The notes under the pieces: model-generated
Told to the model about the DNA's origin: nothing
Seen by the model: only the letters and a program-made list of their open reading frames with translations
Database searches by the model: none
Assembly (NCBI RefSeq): GCF_001418255.1
Contig: NZ_LIPV01000004.1
Location: 124,001 to 188,000, forward strand
Direction of reading: 5' to 3'
From: Thiomonas bhubaneswarensis
Lineage (GTDB): Bacteria; Pseudomonadota; Gammaproteobacteria; Burkholderiales; Burkholderiaceae_C
DNA: 64,000 nucleotides
In this document: positions 8,821 to 17,217 of the stretch, in pieces
How the letters are laid out: each line of letters begins with the position of its first letter
Numbering within the stretch: position 1 is the stretch's first letter
Made by a program: the position numbers and the translations under genes

Positions 8821-9045
8821 ATGGACTGGGCAAGATGCATCTCCAACATCGAGCGATCGGGCATGAGCCTGACGCAGATCGCGCGCCGGATCGGCCTGTC
8901 GCTGTCGGCCGTGAGCGACATCAAACACGGGCGCACCAAGGCTCCGAACGGAAGCGCCGCGCTTGTTCTGGCTCGGCTGCACTGTGAGCGCCTCGGCGCC
9001 GCCTCCCAAGAAATTACCCGATGCGCCCGGACACCGCGCCGCTGA
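8821..9045 (+). CDS. Small HTH DNA-binding protein (Cro-like)
   Basis: Seen: 74 residues with an HTH MSLTQIARRIGLSLSAVSDI near the N-terminus and a basic, unstructured tail. ATG 8821 is preferred to the TTG 6 bp upstream. It is divergent from the 165-residue Xre gene across three operators and overlaps the start of the DUF1376 gene by 25 bp. Inferred: Cro-like counterpart of the Xre repressor, controlling a switch between the leftward kinase operon and the rightward maintenance genes. Confidence 0.72.
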   Translation: MDWARCISNIERSGMSLTQIARRIGLSLSAVSDIKHGRTKAPNGSAALVLARLHCERLGAASQEITRCARTPRR

Positions 9046-10211
9046 CCCCGCCCGCGTGCGACCTGCGCAGCATGCCGTTCATGCCACTCGACGTGACGCG
9101 GCTGATGGACTCCGACTTCTTCGCCTTATCCACCCCGGTGGAGTTCAAGGCTGCGGTGGCGCTGTGGGCGAAATCCTGGCTCCAGGTGCCCGCAGCCAGC
9201 CTTCCCGACGATGATCGCGTGCTGGCGTTTCTCGCCGGAGGCCTGACGCTGATGCGCTGGCGCAAGGTCAGGGACGTGGCCCTGCGTGGCTGGATCACCT
9301 GCAGCGACGGGCGCATGTACCACCCACTGATTGCCGAACTCGCGCTGGATGCCTGGGATCGTGTTCAGCACCTGCAGCGCGATGAGCAACCCACTCGGCG
9401 CGCGAGCAGTAGTGCCGAGCGCATGCGCCGGCTGCGCGCACGGCGCAAGGCGATGGAGCCGGGCGGACCGGTCGCGCCAGATCCGGCGGCGCCGCCGGCG
9501 GTGGCGGCTGGTGACGCCGCACATGTGACGCCGGACGTGACGCCGGACGTGACGCGCGGTGACGCCACTTTGGTGACGGATGCCACGTCACATGTGACGC
9601 CTCCTCCCCAGCACCCTGCCAAAGGAGAAGAAGAAGGAGAAGGGGGATATGGCGCACAGCCTGTGACGCTCGCCGCGCCGTCACAGCGTCACCTACCCGT
9701 GCTCGCCGCGATGCCCGCTCCTGCAGGCGCTGACGCGCCTTTGCCGCCCCCCGGTTCTTCAGGCATATGCCAACCCAAAGCCGGCAAGCTGCGCCTCACG
9801 CCAGATGAGCAGCAACTGTGTGACGCGGTGTGGGCCCAGTACGGCGCCGCCTACCAGAGTCGCTATGACGCCCCGCCGCTGCGTGACAGCCGGGCGCGTC
9901 ATCAGGTTGCCGAGTTGGTGCGCCGTCTGGGTGTGCAGGCGCCTGACGTCGCGACCCACTACGTCCGCAGCAACCACGACTGGTACGTGCGCAAGGGGCA
10001 TGACGTCGGCACCCTGCTGGGTGACGTCCAGAAGCTGCGCGCCGAATGGATGGCCACGCAGAAGCGAGCCGGACAGCGTGCGGCTCCTGTTTGCCCGCCC
10101 GAGTTCAGATCCGGAGCGCCGCCGGCTCGTCCGAGCGAGGCGGTGCAAGCCGCCCTGGAGAGTCTTGCGCAGAAGTTGCGCGTCACGCCACCTCGCGCCG
10201 CGGGCGGTTGA
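9021..10211 (+). CDS. DUF1376 (YdaU-like) protein, replication-associated
   Basis: Seen: residues about 18-110 match the YdaU/DUF1376 pattern (PFMPLDVTRLMDSDFFALST followed by EFKAAVALWAKSW and DDDRVLAFLAG), a basic linker, then a long Ala/Pro-rich section with repeated VTPDVT units and a C-terminal domain (about 260-345). Known: YdaU-type proteins are found in phages and integrative elements in the position of replication initiators. Odd: the linker DNA (9530-9600) contains many GTGACG repeats that could double as iterons. Followed by parB after 35 bp, fitting a replication/partition module. Confidence 0.75.
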   Translation: MRPDTAPLTPPACDLRSMPFMPLDVTRLMDSDFFALSTPVEFKAAVALWAKSWLQVPAASLPDDDRVLAFLAGGLTLMRWRKVRDVALRGWITCSDGRMYHPLIAELALDAWDRVQHLQRDEQPTRRASSSAERMRRLRARRKAMEPGGPVAPDPAAPPAVAAGDAAHVTPDVTPDVTRGDATLVTDATSHVTPPPQHPAKGEEEGEGGYGAQPVTLAAPSQRHLPVLAAMPAPAGADAPLPPPGSSGICQPKAGKLRLTPDEQQLCDAVWAQYGAAYQSRYDAPPLRDSRARHQVAELVRRLGVQAPDVATHYVRSNHDWYVRKGHDVGTLLGDVQKLRAEWMATQKRAGQRAAPVCPPEFRSGAPPARPSEAVQAALESLAQKLRVTPPRAAGG

Positions 10212-10246
10212 CGCCTTGATCAATTGCACTTCACGGGAATTCGTCC

Positions 10247-11206
10247 ATGTCCAGTTCGCACACGCAACCCTTTGATCTCGACGCCGACGCGCTTCAACTT
10301 CAGCGTCTCATGGATGTTCCGCTGAGCCGCCTGCGTCCAGACGTCGATCAGCCGCGGCGGCACTTTGACCCCGTATCACTCGATGCCCTGGCCCGGAGCA
10401 TGGCGGTGGTGGGTCAGCTCCAGCCCATCGGCGTGTGTGAAGCCGGCGCGCAATGGGTCATCGTGTACGGGGAACGCCGCTGGCGCGCAGCGAAGCTGCT
10501 AGGCTGGTCCAGCCTGCGGGCCAAGGTCTACCCGCCTCTCGGCGCCGCGACTCTGGTCCTGCAGGCGACCGAGAACATGCACCGTGACGAGCTGACCCTG
10601 GGCGAATACGCCACGACGGTGCTGCGCTTGATTGATGCCGGCATGCCAACGGCAGCGGTCGCCCGCACCCTTGGGCAGCAGGAGGCCTGGGCTGGCATGA
10701 TGCTGCGCATCGCCCGAGATCCGGTGGCCCGCGGGCTGATCGACGCCGGACGCCTTCACAGCGTCGACGCCTGGAACCGATTCTGTGCACTCGATGCCGC
10801 CGCGCGCAGGATCGTGCTCGAATCCACGGAGCCCATCACGGGCGACCGCTGCGCGCTTGCGCAGGAGCAGGCCGCCCAAGCCCCTGCAGCAAGGCGACGC
10901 AGGCATACGGTTGCCGCGCCCGCCCAGCGGGAACGGAGCGACGTGCAGGGATTGTCGGCGATGATTTCCAGAGACTCCTCGACATCGCAGGCCCCGGGGG
11001 GATCCGCAGGAACCTTCTTTTCCTTGCGGATCTCTGAAGAACTGTGCCGGCGCCTTGTCCCTGAGCATGCCGCAACGCTGGATCGCTGCATGGCACGGAG
11101 CAACCCCCACGGACATCTTGGCGAGGCGCTGCACGACGCGGAGGCCGACCTGCAACACGCACTGCTGGCGCGCGTGCGCGCCCTCCTGGAGGCTCACCAT
11201 GGATGA
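10247..11206 (+). CDS. parB: ParB/RepB/Spo0J-family partition protein
   Basis: Role: CTPase/DNA-binding partition protein. Seen: N-terminal ParB nuclease-like domain (PLSRLRPDVDQPRRHF, about 28-43), box II-like YGERRWRAAKLLG (about 75), the ENMHRDELTLGEYA motif (about 107-120), a central HTH, and a Ser/Gly-rich linker to a C-terminal helical domain. 319 residues. No parA lies beside it; the ParA-like TraL at 18 kb is a relaxosome protein. The stop overlaps the start of the sigma-like gene, so they are coupled. Could instead act as a transcription regulator of element genes. Confidence 0.85.
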   Translation: MSSSHTQPFDLDADALQLQRLMDVPLSRLRPDVDQPRRHFDPVSLDALARSMAVVGQLQPIGVCEAGAQWVIVYGERRWRAAKLLGWSSLRAKVYPPLGAATLVLQATENMHRDELTLGEYATTVLRLIDAGMPTAAVARTLGQQEAWAGMMLRIARDPVARGLIDAGRLHSVDAWNRFCALDAAARRIVLESTEPITGDRCALAQEQAAQAPAARRRRHTVAAPAQRERSDVQGLSAMISRDSSTSQAPGGSAGTFFSLRISEELCRRLVPEHAATLDRCMARSNPHGHLGEALHDAEADLQHALLARVRALLEAHHG

Positions 11207-11756
11207 CACCGAGGTCTTGGAGCGGGCTGAGCTGCTGTATCGCAGCGTCGAGGCAGAGGCGTGTCGATTCGCGGCGGTCAGCACGCTGACTCTCGAGGAC
11301 GCGCGCCAGAGTCTCTACACCATGTGCCTGGAGCGCGCCGCCGGCGTGGACAAATACGACCCACTGCTCGGAGACCCGCGCACCTATGTGTTGGGCCGCA
11401 TGTGGGGGACGGTTGAGCGGTGGCGCGGCCGCGAGGTTTCCTTGCAGGACGAGGAAGAGCCGGACGAGGGCGTTCGCAGCCCCGTTCCGTCCGCTCTGCA
11501 CAGCTTGTCTGTCGAGGATGAGCTCATCGAGGTGGAGCAGCGGCGTGTCATGGAGGCAGTCCGCCTGGAAAGTGACCGGCAGGAGAGCGACGCGATGCGC
11601 CACCTGCCGTCCGTGGTCGCATTGATCTGCGTGGGCGCCGTCTCGGAGCGCGAAGCCACGCGCCTGTGCGGCTGTGACAGTGGACGCATGCGGCAGCGAT
11701 GGAGGGCGCTGCGCAAGCAAGGGCTGGCGGCGCAGACGGATAATCCCTGTGCATGA
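11199..11756 (+). CDS. Sigma-70-like / HTH protein of integrative elements
   Basis: Seen: 185 residues; an N-terminal helical part resembling sigma region 2 (LTLEDARQSLYTMCLERAAG, RTYVLGRMWGTVERWRGR), an acidic linker, and a C-terminal HTH resembling region 4 (AVSEREATRLCGCDSGRMRQ). It overlaps parB by 8 bp. Inferred: small sigma-like or replication-control factor belonging to the element's maintenance genes. The similarity is structural and weak, so another DNA-binding role is possible. Confidence 0.5.
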   Translation: MDDTEVLERAELLYRSVEAEACRFAAVSTLTLEDARQSLYTMCLERAAGVDKYDPLLGDPRTYVLGRMWGTVERWRGREVSLQDEEEPDEGVRSPVPSALHSLSVEDELIEVEQRRVMEAVRLESDRQESDAMRHLPSVVALICVGAVSEREATRLCGCDSGRMRQRWRALRKQGLAAQTDNPCA

Positions 11757-11799
11757 ACCGCCATGCGCGCTACGACCGATTCGGTTTCCTGCTGCTCCG

Positions 11800-12711
11800 A
11801 TGAAAATCCCACGCACTTCCGACGTCAGCGAGCGGTCCGTTCGGGCTCTGCTGGACCGACACCATTGCCCGACGCCCTTTGTCGCGGCCAGGACGCTGTT
11901 CATGGGCGCGATTGCGTCGCCGGCGATCGACGTTTCGCCGATGGGCGTGGTTGCAGCTCTTTGGCACGGCGAGCTGCCGCAGTTCGACTCCGCTGACGAC
12001 GTCGAGGTCCTGGTCAACACGCTCATGTCCGGGCTATGGAATCGACTGGCACGGCACCAGGACAGTCGCGAGCCATTCCGGCTTACCCGTGAGTCGGTTG
12101 CGGCCACGCGCGCAGGCCTGGCCGCGCTGGCAGCGATGCGGGCCCAGGAACTCGACGGATTCATGGACGGCCTGTTTGGCGGTGCCGAACAGTTGAATTT
12201 CCCGGAGAAGGCGCACCGGGCGCTCACGCGCCTGGAGGAGGTCCGGCAGATGTTCGACGCTGCCGCCGCCATGCTGATCGATGACACCAAGCCTGCCTCG
12301 GCCCAGGCACTGGCCGAGTTTGCCCGCAACACGCGGGAAATGACGCGCATCGCCGATGACCTGATCAACAAGATCATCCAGGCGTGCAAGCGGGCGAGGG
12401 CGGGGCATCTCGAGGCGATGTCCATGAGCCCTGCAAGAAGGTGGCCGACGTCGATGGAGGACGAGTCGCCCTTCGTGAAATCGCCGTTGAGTCAGCGCAT
12501 CACGCGGCAGGGGGTTACCGTCGCGGTGGAGATTTACGGCGATGGCGAGGACGCTTGGATCCTTGAAGTGGTCGACGGTCAGGGTACGTCCTATGTCTGG
12601 GACGATCGCTTCGCCACCGACCAGGAGGCGCTGGACGAGGCGATCAGCGAGCTCGAGCGGGATCCGATGGAGTTCTCCGGCAAGCCGTCAGGACCGAGCG
12701 ACATGCATTGA
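11800..12711 (+). CDS. Hypothetical protein with UPF0149/YecA-like N-terminus
   Basis: Seen: 303 residues from ATG 11800 (MKIPRTSD); a longer frame starts inside the previous gene and is rejected. The N-terminal half (TPFVAARTLFMGAIASPAID to about 120) resembles UPF0149/YecA helical domains; a central coiled helical stretch follows (about 120-210), and the C-terminal 90 residues form a separate acidic alpha/beta domain with WILEVVDGQGTSYVWDD. Function unknown. Last rightward gene of the 8.8-12.7 kb module. Confidence 0.65.
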   Translation: MKIPRTSDVSERSVRALLDRHHCPTPFVAARTLFMGAIASPAIDVSPMGVVAALWHGELPQFDSADDVEVLVNTLMSGLWNRLARHQDSREPFRLTRESVAATRAGLAALAAMRAQELDGFMDGLFGGAEQLNFPEKAHRALTRLEEVRQMFDAAAAMLIDDTKPASAQALAEFARNTREMTRIADDLINKIIQACKRARAGHLEAMSMSPARRWPTSMEDESPFVKSPLSQRITRQGVTVAVEIYGDGEDAWILEVVDGQGTSYVWDDRFATDQEALDEAISELERDPMEFSGKPSGPSDMH

Positions 12712-12751
12712 GCGACGCGCCGTCGCGCGCGTGTCGCTTGGTGAACGGACC

Positions 12752-13327
12752 TCACCACCGCGGGTGCAGATCTCCCGATTTCGGTGCGAGGGGGCTGGTC
12801 TGTGGGGCCCAGGTGATGGTGGGTTGCACCGGAGGCAAAGAGGTCGAGGCCAGCGCCCAGCGAGCCATCCGTCCATCGGGAATCGACGGCACGATGACCC
12901 CGGCCTGCGCGAAAACGCCGGCGCCGTAGTCCGCGCCCCTGGTGCTCGCGACCTGCCCGGTGTTGTACGCGGATAGCATGCCCATAAGCGTGCCGGCTCG
13001 GCCCCAGCCGTCCAGAAGCATGGTCTGAGCCGCACGGAGGTTCTCGCAAGGATCGAGCGCTCGTTCCACGTCGAGCCCAAGTGTGGATAGGTTCCTGCTG
13101 TTGAGCTGCGCCAACCCGACGTCCACCGAGTGACCCTGCGCGATGAGTTCACGCGCAATTCGGGCCGCGCCCGCCACGCTTGCCGGGCGGTAGCCCCGAC
13201 CGGTCGTGTTGTCATGCAAGGCCAGCGGGTTTCCAGCGCTCTCTTGCTGCACGATGGCAGCCATCGTGACGGGAGCGATGGCTGGCGCGCACTGCTCGAG
13301 CATCAGGATCAGCGAGGTCGGTGCCAT
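12752..13327 (-). CDS. VirB1-like lytic transglycosylase
   Basis: Role: periplasmic muramidase opening peptidoglycan for the conjugation channel. Seen: SLT domain with catalytic Glu in VQQESAGNPLALHD (about Glu29), VGLAQLNSRNLSTLGL (about 90-105) and the CENLRAAQTMLLDGW helix; a Pro-rich tail follows. No signal peptide in the chosen frame (ATG 13327), while the frame just upstream carries a signal-peptide-like sequence, so the true N-terminus or an upstream frameshift is uncertain. Inferred: belongs with the tra genes from which it is now separated by a 2-kb cargo. Confidence 0.82.
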   Translation of the reverse strand: MAPTSLILMLEQCAPAIAPVTMAAIVQQESAGNPLALHDNTTGRGYRPASVAGAARIARELIAQGHSVDVGLAQLNSRNLSTLGLDVERALDPCENLRAAQTMLLDGWGRAGTLMGMLSAYNTGQVASTRGADYGAGVFAQAGVIVPSIPDGRMARWALASTSLPPVQPTITWAPQTSPLAPKSGDLHPRW

Positions 13328-13562
13328 GCTCGGACTCAGTTCGGTGGGCCCGCTGCGCGGACTCTCGTCCCTCTGTCGGCGGTAGGGAGGCAAGCCTGAT
13401 TCGCACCCAAGACTCCGGAGGACTGGTCCTCGGCCGAAGCGGGCACTGTCGACGCGCTCTGACGGCGACCGGTTTGCTGCATTGACCGGCAACATCGCTG
13501 GCGGCGGCCAGCAGCAGGACCACCAGCCCGCAGGAAAGGATCTCGAATCGGCGGCTGCGCAT
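13212..13562 (-). CDS. Possible small exported protein or frameshifted leader of the transglycosylase
   Basis: Seen: the frame starting at ATG 13562 opens with a good signal peptide (basic MRSRR, then hydrophobic CGLVVLLLAAASDVAG), but the frame runs over the start of the transglycosylase gene and the rest is low-complexity, Arg-rich sequence. Inferred: either a short exported protein, or the original 5' end of the transglycosylase now out of frame. Low confidence. Confidence 0.25.
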   Translation of the reverse strand: MRSRRFEILSCGLVVLLLAAASDVAGQCSKPVAVRARRQCPLRPRTSPPESWVRIRLASLPPTEGRESAQRAHRTESEHGTDLADPDARAVRASHRSRHDGCHRAARERWKPAGLA

Positions 13563-13631
13563 GGCGTTTCCGCTGGCCGTGGATCTGTAGAGCCCACATA
13601 CTGCGACCCGTGTACAGGAGCGGGGTGCCTC

Positions 13632-13790
13632 ATGGCGGCAGCTAGGCAGATGCCGGGCCAGGGACGCCTGAGCATCGTCGAGATCGCCGGGCGCGTCGGC
13701 TACGCCTCGGTCGGAACCTTCCGCGTGGCCTTCACACGCCACGCGGGAGTACCGCCGGGTCGCCACGCCCGCAGTGTCAGGCGTGCAGCA
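13632..13790 (+). pseudogene. AraC-family regulator, C-terminal remnant
   Basis: Seen: the translation contains LSIVEIAGRVGYASVGTFRV and FTRHAGVPPGRHARSVRR, the second HTH of AraC/XylS proteins and its characteristic end. The roughly 200 upstream residues and the first HTH are missing. It marks the left boundary of the cargo block 13.6-15.7 kb, so the original gene was cut by the rearrangement. Confidence 0.65.
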
Positions 13791-14160
13791 GACGCCCGCC
13801 CGCAAAGGACCAGTTCTCCCACTGGGTCTCCTTGAAGCACACCATGACCTTCTCGGGTTCGATGCCCAGCCCCTGCAGGCGCTGCATCAGGTCCGCCAGC
13901 AGCGCGCGCTTGACGCGAACGCTGCGCCCCACCGACCACAGCACCTCGACCAGGATGGCGTCGTCGTCGCGCGGGATCCGTGCATCCGGATAGCGCGGAT
14001 CGATGCGCAGGTTCTCGGCGTCGAGTTCCAGTACACGCTGGAATCGGTCGGCCTCAGGCACACCGCTCGCCACGAGGGCCGCATGCAGTGCATCGAGCAA
14101 TCCGGACTTGAATCCCGCGGGGCGGGTCTTGCGGTACAGCGTCACGGTGAGCAAAGGCAT
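13777..14160 (-). CDS. Tautomerase-superfamily protein (Pro1 type)
   Basis: Role: small cytoplasmic isomerase or related hydrolase of the 4-oxalocrotonate tautomerase/MSAD superfamily. Seen: 127 residues starting MPLLTVTLYRKT, so Pro1 becomes the catalytic N-terminus after Met removal; the two-repeat architecture and the DRFQRVLELD and FKETQWENWSF segments fit tautomerase_3-like proteins. Adjacent to a second tautomerase gene and a divergent LysR regulator, suggesting one inducible operon. Substrate unknown. Confidence 0.8.
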   Translation of the reverse strand: MPLLTVTLYRKTRPAGFKSGLLDALHAALVASGVPEADRFQRVLELDAENLRIDPRYPDARIPRDDDAILVEVLWSVGRSVRVKRALLADLMQRLQGLGIEPEKVMVCFKETQWENWSFAGGRLLHA

Positions 14161-14174
14161 CGTTGTCTCCTGGT

Positions 14175-14594
14175 TCAGGTGCGATCCGGCGCACTGGGCG
14201 CCGTGGCGCGGTACCCATGTTCTTCCTGGCTGATGCCGCCGTAGCCGTAGGCCGACGCGCGACAGTCGATCACGTGCACGTTCGAGTGTGGGTGAAGGTT
14301 CTCGAAAAGGCCCGAAAGCAAGGCGAAAGCCTCTCGCTGGAAGCGCTGCTTGTCGGCTCGCGTGTTGGACTCGTCGGTGACCGTGACCTCCAGGCGAAAG
14401 GCGTTGCGCCCAGTGTCCGCCAGGCATTGCCCGGCGATGAACCAATGCGACGCATCCACCGGCCGCAGCAGCACCGAGGTGCGCCGCGGATCCTTGCGCA
14501 GCACAGTGCATGCGAGATCCGCGATTTCGCTGGCAAGGCGCGCGGCCTTGGCCGCATCGACCGCGGCCGTGTATTGCAGTGTGATGAAGGGCAT
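14175..14594 (-). CDS. Tautomerase-superfamily protein (second copy)
   Basis: Seen: 139 residues with N-terminal MPFITLQYTAAVD (Pro1 after processing), a beta-alpha-beta repeat, and VLRKDPRRTSVLLRPVDASH typical of the family. It lies 14 bp upstream of the first tautomerase on the same strand, so both come from the promoter facing the LysR gene at 14.7 kb. The two differ strongly in sequence and could form heterohexamers, as known for some members of the family; that is inference. Confidence 0.8.
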   Translation of the reverse strand: MPFITLQYTAAVDAAKAARLASEIADLACTVLRKDPRRTSVLLRPVDASHWFIAGQCLADTGRNAFRLEVTVTDESNTRADKQRFQREAFALLSGLFENLHPHSNVHVIDCRASAYGYGGISQEEHGYRATAPSAPDRT

Positions 14595-14662
14595 GGTGCT
14601 TCGTGCTCCGTGGGTGACGCTTGAAGACTAGGCGCTTGGAAAGCATCGGTAAAGCGGGAAAT

Positions 14663-14678
14663 GATGGTGTAATCCATC
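14663..14678. promoter_or_regulatory. LysR-type binding site between tautomerase operon and lysR
   Basis: Seen: GATGG-N6-CCATC, an interrupted palindrome (14663-14678) centred between the divergent start codons at 14594 and 14700. Spacing and position suit a LysR recognition site controlling both genes. Confidence 0.5.
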
Positions 14679-14699
14679 GTGAAACCCGTTGGATGACCG

Positions 14700-15623
14700 A
14701 TGCGTACCTTCGACCCCGAATGCCTGCGCGCCCTGGTTGCCGTGGCGCACAGTGGAAGCCTCAGCGCTGCGGCGCAGCGTCTGTACCGTTCGCAGTCTGC
14801 GGTGAGCGAGCAGATCCGCAAGCTCGAACTGGCCTGCTCGGCCACGCTGTTGCTGCGCAGCAAGCGCGGCGCCGAACTCACCCCGGCCGGGCGCACGCTG
14901 CTGGGCCATGCGCAGGAGATCCTGGATGCCCATGAACGAGCCGTGCTGGCAATGCAGGGCGTGGATCTGGCGGGCAGCCTGCGCGTCGCCGTGACGGACT
15001 ATTTCCACCCCTCGGGGATCGCCGCGCTGCTGCGGCGGCTGCGCGCAAGCCATCCGCGCCTGCAACTGCACGTGACCGTGCGCAAGAGCGCCAGCATCGA
15101 GCAGGAGGCCGATGAGGAGCCCTACGACCTCGGACTGTCCATGCGCATCTTGGAGCGCGGAGCCACGAGAGGTACGCCGTCCGGCGTGCTGCGCGTGCCG
15201 CTGTTTCGCGAACCCATGGCCTGGGTCGCCGATCCATCGCTGCAGGCTGCCGCGGGCGGGGCGCTGCCGCTGGTCGTGCTTCCTGCATCCTGCGCCGTGC
15301 ATCGCTTCGTCGCGCGCGCGCTAGCCGCGCGGAACATCGAACACTATGTGGCGCATTGCGCTTCAGGCGTCGCCGGGCTTCAGCTGGCGATCAGCGCGGG
15401 CCTGGGTGTTTCCTGCCTGAATGCCAGCGCGCTGCCGGCCGGGCTGCGGCCGCTGCGCTCCTTCTCGGGCATCCGCCTGCCGAGTCTGCCGCAAGTAGAG
15501 TTCGCGCTGCTGGTGCCGCAGGCGGGACAGTCGGCATTGATCGACGAGGTGGTGCCGCTGCTCGCGCAGGTGCTGCGCGCCGCGGTGCCCATGGAGGGGG
15601 ACGCAGCCCATATCATGGTTTGA
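14700..15623 (+). CDS. LysR-family transcriptional regulator
   Basis: Role: effector-responsive activator/repressor, probably of the divergent tautomerase genes. Seen: N-terminal winged HTH (SGSLSAAAQRLYRSQSAVSE then IRKLELACSATLLLR, residues 18-55) and a type 2 periplasmic-binding-like effector domain (about 95-300). 307 residues, full length. The tail MEGDAAHIMV is immediately followed by the hairpin at the block's right boundary. Confidence 0.92.
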   Translation: MRTFDPECLRALVAVAHSGSLSAAAQRLYRSQSAVSEQIRKLELACSATLLLRSKRGAELTPAGRTLLGHAQEILDAHERAVLAMQGVDLAGSLRVAVTDYFHPSGIAALLRRLRASHPRLQLHVTVRKSASIEQEADEEPYDLGLSMRILERGATRGTPSGVLRVPLFREPMAWVADPSLQAAAGGALPLVVLPASCAVHRFVARALAARNIEHYVAHCASGVAGLQLAISAGLGVSCLNASALPAGLRPLRSFSGIRLPSLPQVEFALLVPQAGQSALIDEVVPLLAQVLRAAVPMEGDAAHIMV

Positions 15624-15673
15624 GTCTGCCGGCGCGGCGGCCCGATCCGCCGCAAGCATGGGTCCGTCCGAAC

Positions 15674-15719
15674 ACGAGCCTGGGTATTTCGCGAGCGATC
15701 GCGAAATACCCAGGCTCGT
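15674..15719. repeat. 46-bp perfect hairpin (21-bp arms, 4-nt loop) at cargo boundary
   Basis: Seen: 21-bp arm 15674-15694, loop GCGA, and the exact reverse complement 15699-15719; key core CCTGGGTATTTCGCGA. No T-run follows, so it is not an ordinary terminator. It lies exactly between the LysR cargo and a truncated leftward frame next to traB. Inferred: fused terminal inverted repeats of a lost or miniature transposable element, or a recombination scar. Confidence 0.8.
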
Positions 15720-15878
15720 CACCTCGTCCTTCTGGGCGCCGGTCAGGAACGACTCGGCCAGACGGCATCGAGACATCAGCGGCTCGATATCGGTCTTGGC
15801 AGCCGGATGGCCCACCTGCGTGAGGAGTTGCTTGAAGCTGCGACTGACCGGGGTGGCCGCGGCCGCCGCATCTTGCAT
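15720..15878 (-). pseudogene. Unidentified leftward gene, N-terminal piece truncated at the hairpin
   Basis: Seen: from ATG 15878 a frame with protein-like composition (TPVSRSFKQLLTQVGHPAAK, then LAESFLTGAQKDEV) runs to the hairpin, where the sense sequence is lost. The frame is open further upstream to about 15974. It lies downstream of traB on the same strand, so it may be the first part of a transfer gene cut by the cargo insertion. I do not recognise the family. Confidence 0.35.
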
Positions 15879-16062
15879 CGCACCAATTTGTTGCCAGGGG
15901 TCCCATATGGGGGGCGCCTTCACGGCCCGCCGAGCGCTGACGTTGAGTGACAGTGACAGCTTTCCGGCTCTCATCCCGTTGACACGGGACCACTCAGGCC
16001 GACGACCGGTCTCCCATCGAGCGGACCGGCCCGCGCAACGTCGACATGAACTCAGCCGCCAA

Positions 16063-17217
16063 TTACCAGTTCACAGCCGATAGGACCGGCTCGCTCATGA
16101 GCCGGGCCCATGCGTTGGTACTGGCTTCTTGAATCTCCGGCGCTTCCCGGTCCTGGCCAGCCCACCAAGCATTTGTCTGCGCCAGGATCACATCAGGCCG
16201 CTGTGCCATTGCCTCGAGCCATGTCCAGGGCAGCACCTGCTCGACGCAGACGGCGGCCCACACGCGCCGGCCATCGACGTCAAACACCGGTTGCCACCAG
16301 GCAGGACGCAGTGAGCGGGAGCTCCACGGTTGCCAGTCGCCACCAAGCAGTAACCCAGCGGCTGCGACGAGCGGGTCCATCTTGCTGTTGCTTGCTTTCG
16401 CAAGAACAATGGCATCGCGTTTTTCGACCTGCACGCCGAGCAGCCATATCTGCCCCAGTGGCACGGCTGCGCTGAGTTGGGCACGTGTGCCGTCGTACCA
16501 GTTCGGCACGATGGCCTCCGGGAACACCACCACTCGTGCGCCGAGTCCTTGCTCGATGCCTGCGCTGATCACTGCCTGATTGTTCTGGATCGAGGCGAGC
16601 ACATTGCCGTCGCTTGGGGTGATCCGAGTCTGCACTCCGACCTACCCAGAAGGAAGGTGCGGCTCGGGTGCCAGACGGGCTGCGCAGTTGGCACCCAGCG
16701 CCAGGCCGATCAAACTCGCCAGCAGCCATCTCGCTGCAGTGTTGCCGTGCAATGCGCTCGGAAGGGCCACGGTCATCATCATCAGGTAGATGATGCCGAG
16801 CCATCCCGTCGCCGGGAACAGGGCGCCGGCGGCGGTCAGGGGCGACAACCACCCGATCACGCCCAGCGGCGGCAACGCCGTCGACACCAGTGCGGCGAGC
16901 AGTCCTCCCCGACGCGGTGGAGTCCCCCACGGAGAGGCGAGCAGGAGCGATGTCCCGAACCAGGCGCCGACCGCGGCGGCAATGTGGTGGGGACCCCAGT
17001 AACCGAGCACGGCCCCGACGATCGGCCAACTGCCGCTCAGGTAGTAGGCCGCTGCGACCAGAAGACGCTCAGGTGCCGACTGACCCAGCGCGATCCACAG
17101 CAGCAGGGTGATCGACAACGCCGGGCCGGCGAGGCTGGCGCCACCCCATAGCCAGGCGCTCCCCGAGAATGCCGCTGCGCTGATCAGGCTGGCCCTTCGA
17201 GCGTCCTCAGCGCGCAT
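16063..17217 (-). pseudogene. traB: TraB-like CN-hydrolase conjugation protein, interrupted by in-frame amber codon
   Basis: Role in relatives: Ti-plasmid-type TraB, a membrane protein with an apolipoprotein N-acyltransferase/nitrilase-like domain that aids conjugation. Seen: N-terminal part (17217-16642) with several hydrophobic segments; a TAG at 16644-16642 stops the frame after LPSG; the same frame resumes with VGVQTRITPSDGNVL and the nitrilase-like part (VVFPEAIVPNW with Glu, AAVCVEQVLPW with Cys-Val-Glu, end SAVNW). No indel is needed to join them: one sense codon, probably Trp TGG, became TAG. A GTG at 16635 could restart the C-terminal half. It overlaps traM by 11 bp. Confidence 0.82.

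Noticed and set aside
10836-12425. 529-codon open frame on the minus strand
   Set aside because: It lies antisense to parB, the sigma-like gene and the UPF0149-like gene, all of which have motifs and coupled starts; its translation is low-complexity and Arg/Ser-rich.
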